DNA of 6,056 nt, from NCBI GenBank assembly GCA_022749905.1, contig JAKIWU010000082.1:1-6056 (forward strand), written 5' to 3'. Below the pieces are notes generated by a model. That model saw only the letters and a list, made by a program, of their open reading frames with translations. It had not been told where the DNA came from and did no database searches. The DNA comes from Thermoplasmata archaeon. GTDB taxonomy: Archaea > Thermoplasmatota > Thermoplasmata > Lutacidiplasmatales > UBA184. A program made the position numbers and the translations under genes. Shown piece after piece: positions 4,533 to 6,056 of this stretch (the stretch's first letter is position 1; every line of letters begins with the position of its first letter).

Positions 4533-5843
4533 CTACTTCGATTCCCAAAGGGGCCCGGCCGCCTGCTCTGCCGCGCGACGCACGTCCGACCACGGTTCGC
4601 GGACCAGGGTTCGACCGCGTACCATGCACTCGCCTCCGACGTACACCGAATCGATCGCCTCTTCGGAGGCGGAGTAGGCGATGTGGCCGACGATCGCCTC
4701 GGCACGCGCCGGAAGCATCGTGGGATGGTCGAGGCGGACCAGCACGGCGTCGGCGAGCTTTCCCACCTCGATCGAGCCGAGATCCTTCTCGCGACCGAGA
4801 GCCTTCGCGCCTTCGATCGTCGCCATGTCGAGGAGGGTCTGCGCGGGGAGCGCCGCCGCGTCCCACAGGTGGTGCTTCTGCAAAAGCCCCGCCGTGTGCA
4901 TCTCCCGAAGCATCGAGAGCGCGTTGTTCGAGGCCGCCGAGTCGGTCCCGAGTCCCACGGTGACCCCCGCGGCCCGAAGTTCGACCACCGGGCTCACCCC
5001 GCCCGTCGCCAACTTGAGGTTCGAGTTGGGGCAATGGGCGACGGCGACGGTGCGCGCGGCGAGGATCTCGATCTCCCGCCGTGTGAGCCACACGCCGTGC
5101 GCCGCGATGTTCCGGGGACCCAGGAAGCCGATCTCGTCGAGCCAGACCACCGGGCGACGGCCGGTCCGGGCCTCGTGCTCGTGCACTTCCTTGCGCGTTT
5201 CGGAGAGGTGGAAGTGGCAGAGCGTGCCGGCGGCGTCGGCGAGCGCGCGCGCTCCGAGCCACGTCTCCTTGTTGCACACGTAGACGCCCTGCGGGGCCAC
5301 GAGGGGGGTGACCCGTCCTCTCCCCTTCCACCTCTCGATGAACGCGCGAGCGTTCTCGAGCGGGGCCCCCTTCTGGGTCGTGAGCTCGGGGTCGACCACG
5401 GCCCATCCGAGGAACGACCGGATCCCGAGACGCTCCGAGGCGCGCGCGATCGCGTCCTCGAAATAGTAGAGGTCGAGGTACGAGGTCGTTCCCGACAGGA
5501 GCATCTCGGCGACGCCGGCCGCCGCACCGGCCTCGACGTCGGCTTCCGTGCGACGCGCGTCGACCTGGAAGAGTACCTCGAGGAAGCCTGCCAGGTCCCG
5601 GTCATCGACGAGACCCCGTAGGAGGGTCATCGCAACGTGGGTGTGCGTGTTGATGAACCCTGGAACTAAGGCGAGGCCGTCCGCCTCCACGATCGTGGCG
5701 CCCTCGGTTCTCGCCCGGCCTCCTACCGAGGTGAAACGCCCTTCGTCCACCCGGGCATCGCCTCGAACGACGCGTCGTTCGGGGCCCTGCGTGATGATCC
5801 AAGCGTCGCGAAACACTACGGGAGGGGGATGCGGGCTGGCCAC
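4533..5843 (-). CDS. Amidohydrolase, MtaD/DadD-type (adenosine, SAH or 5'-deoxyadenosine deaminase family)
   Basis: A metal-dependent TIM-barrel hydrolase of the cytosine deaminase/TRZ-ATZ group; relatives deaminate S-adenosylhomocysteine, methylthioadenosine or 5'-deoxyadenosine to inosine derivatives in SAM by-product salvage. With 436 residues from this start, metal ligands are H67 and H69 (PGFINTHTH), H212 (FHLSE), H249 (AAHGVWL, active-site His) and D301 (GLGTDSAASNN), with E215 as general base. NSNLKLATGG (273-282) and the C-terminal GSIEVGKLADAVLV beta-sandwich block complete the fold. The usual PH(S/A)PY block reads PQGVYVC, with Gln185 replacing a substrate-binding His, so the substrate may differ. 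The start is uncertain: GTG at 5843 (436 residues) or GTG at 5816 (427 residues, MFRDAWIITQG, matching the family N-terminus); neither has a ribosome site. The longer open frame to 5990 crosses the divergent gene and is not credible. Confidence 0.9.
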   Translation of the reverse strand: MASPHPPPVVFRDAWIITQGPERRVVRGDARVDEGRFTSVGGRARTEGATIVEADGLALVPGFINTHTHVAMTLLRGLVDDRDLAGFLEVLFQVDARRTEADVEAGAAAGVAEMLLSGTTSYLDLYYFEDAIARASERLGIRSFLGWAVVDPELTTQKGAPLENARAFIERWKGRGRVTPLVAPQGVYVCNKETWLGARALADAAGTLCHFHLSETRKEVHEHEARTGRRPVVWLDEIGFLGPRNIAAHGVWLTRREIEILAARTVAVAHCPNSNLKLATGGVSPVVELRAAGVTVGLGTDSAASNNALSMLREMHTAGLLQKHHLWDAAALPAQTLLDMATIEGAKALGREKDLGSIEVGKLADAVLVRLDHPTMLPARAEAIVGHIAYSASEEAIDSVYVGGECMVRGRTLVREPWSDVRRAAEQAAGPLWESK

Positions 5844-5861
5844 GGCGCGACGACGAACGCC

Positions 5862-5910
5862 CGCTACATGGCATTTCGCTCGTGGCGTTCCGCGCGAGGC
5901 GGAGCTATAC
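5862..5910. promoter_or_regulatory. Divergent promoter region, amidohydrolase / enoyl-CoA hydratase
   Basis: Within the 97-bp gap, GCTATAC at 5904-5910 is the only TATA-like string. It is centred about 34 nt before the GTG at 5941, consistent with a very short leader or leaderless plus-strand transcript. Read on the minus strand as GTATAGC it could also serve the amidohydrolase. A second AT-richer stretch at 5866-5876 lies about 25-30 nt before the minus-strand GTG at 5843. Neither start codon has a convincing Shine-Dalgarno sequence, which favours leaderless initiation. Confidence 0.33.
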
Positions 5911-5940
5911 CCCGCGATTCCTCGACCGTTCGGGAATGCC

Positions 5941-6056
5941 GTGACCGACCTCGTGCGATACGAACTCGACGACGGGATCGCCACGCTCACGATCGATCAC
6001 CCCCCGGTGAATATCCTGAGCCGCGCTGTACTCGAAGCGCTGCGCGAGCGGATCGC
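5941..6056 (+). CDS. Enoyl-CoA hydratase/isomerase (crotonase) family, N-terminal part
   Basis: The first 38 codons are present before the right edge. MTDLVRYELDDGIATLTID followed by HPPVNILSRAVLEALRERI matches the crotonase N-terminus: a short strand pair, the (H/R)PPxN(I/A)L motif and the following helix. Crotonases act on acyl-CoA thioesters, for example hydrating enoyl-CoA in beta-oxidation; the residues that separate hydratase, isomerase and other activities lie beyond the window. The start is the GTG at 5941, because no in-frame ATG lies nearby; the ATG at 5935 is out of frame and stops at once. It is divergent from the amidohydrolase. Confidence 0.85.
   Translation, partial: MTDLVRYELDDGIATLTIDHPPVNILSRAVLEALRERI

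Noticed and set aside
4435..5406. A 323-codon minus-strand open frame overlapping the amidohydrolase
   Set aside because: Same strand, different frame from the amidohydrolase, which carries all metal-binding motifs. Composition is typical of a shadow frame.
5844..5990. A 49-residue N-terminal extension of the amidohydrolase
   Set aside because: It crosses the divergent promoter and the start of the crotonase gene, and the added residues show no family similarity.
1..6056. A novel multi-gene system, mobile element, CRISPR array or RNA gene
   Set aside because: All coding space is taken by familiar metabolic or housekeeping families. No transposase, terminal repeats, spaced direct repeats or tRNA-like folds were seen, and the gene neighbours do not suggest a single new pathway.

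Overview
This is a compact, GC-rich window holding eight genes, six of them complete, with almost no spare DNA. The best clue to the organism is a Nop5/Nop56-type protein at 2184-3197. This is the scaffold of the archaeal C/D-box sRNA methylation particle and has no bacterial counterpart, so the DNA is archaeal. High GC, a bacterial-type GTP cyclohydrolase II, FabG-like and crotonase-like genes, and short promoters with little or no leader would fit an uncultured high-GC Thermoplasmatota-like lineage. That placement is an inference from gene content, not something read directly.

Layout. On the minus strand, 1301-573 encodes GTP cyclohydrolase II (ribA). It is followed 64 nt later by a retinol-dehydrogenase-like short-chain dehydrogenase (SDR) that runs off the left edge (508-1). 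A 147-bp divergent intergenic region (1302-1448) carries a strong G-quadruplex-type run and several dyads, and separates ribA from a plus-strand pair: a FabG-like SDR (1449-2177) and, 6 nt later, nop5 (2184-3197). The nop5 stop overlaps by 17 bp the end of a convergent thioredoxin-fold peroxiredoxin-like gene (3732-3181, minus). A 77-bp divergent promoter region (3733-3809) leads into a lipoate-protein-ligase-like gene (3810-4505, plus). This converges, with a 27-bp gap, on an amidohydrolase of the MtaD/DadD (adenosine/SAH deaminase) type (5843-4533, minus). Another divergent promoter region (5844-5940) precedes the start of an enoyl-CoA hydratase/isomerase gene (5941 to the right edge).

Functionally this looks like a mixed housekeeping region: flavin precursor synthesis, redox and acyl metabolism, nucleoside-derivative salvage and RNA modification. 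I see no mobile element, CRISPR array, RNA gene or evident defence or novel multi-gene system. The points most worth following are: a lipoate-ligase homologue with no lysine anywhere, so it lacks the catalytic lysine; a Nop5 with a shortened, low-complexity middle and no fibrillarin gene beside it; a His-to-Gln change in the likely substrate pocket of the amidohydrolase; and the G-quadruplex and dyads around the ribA promoter.
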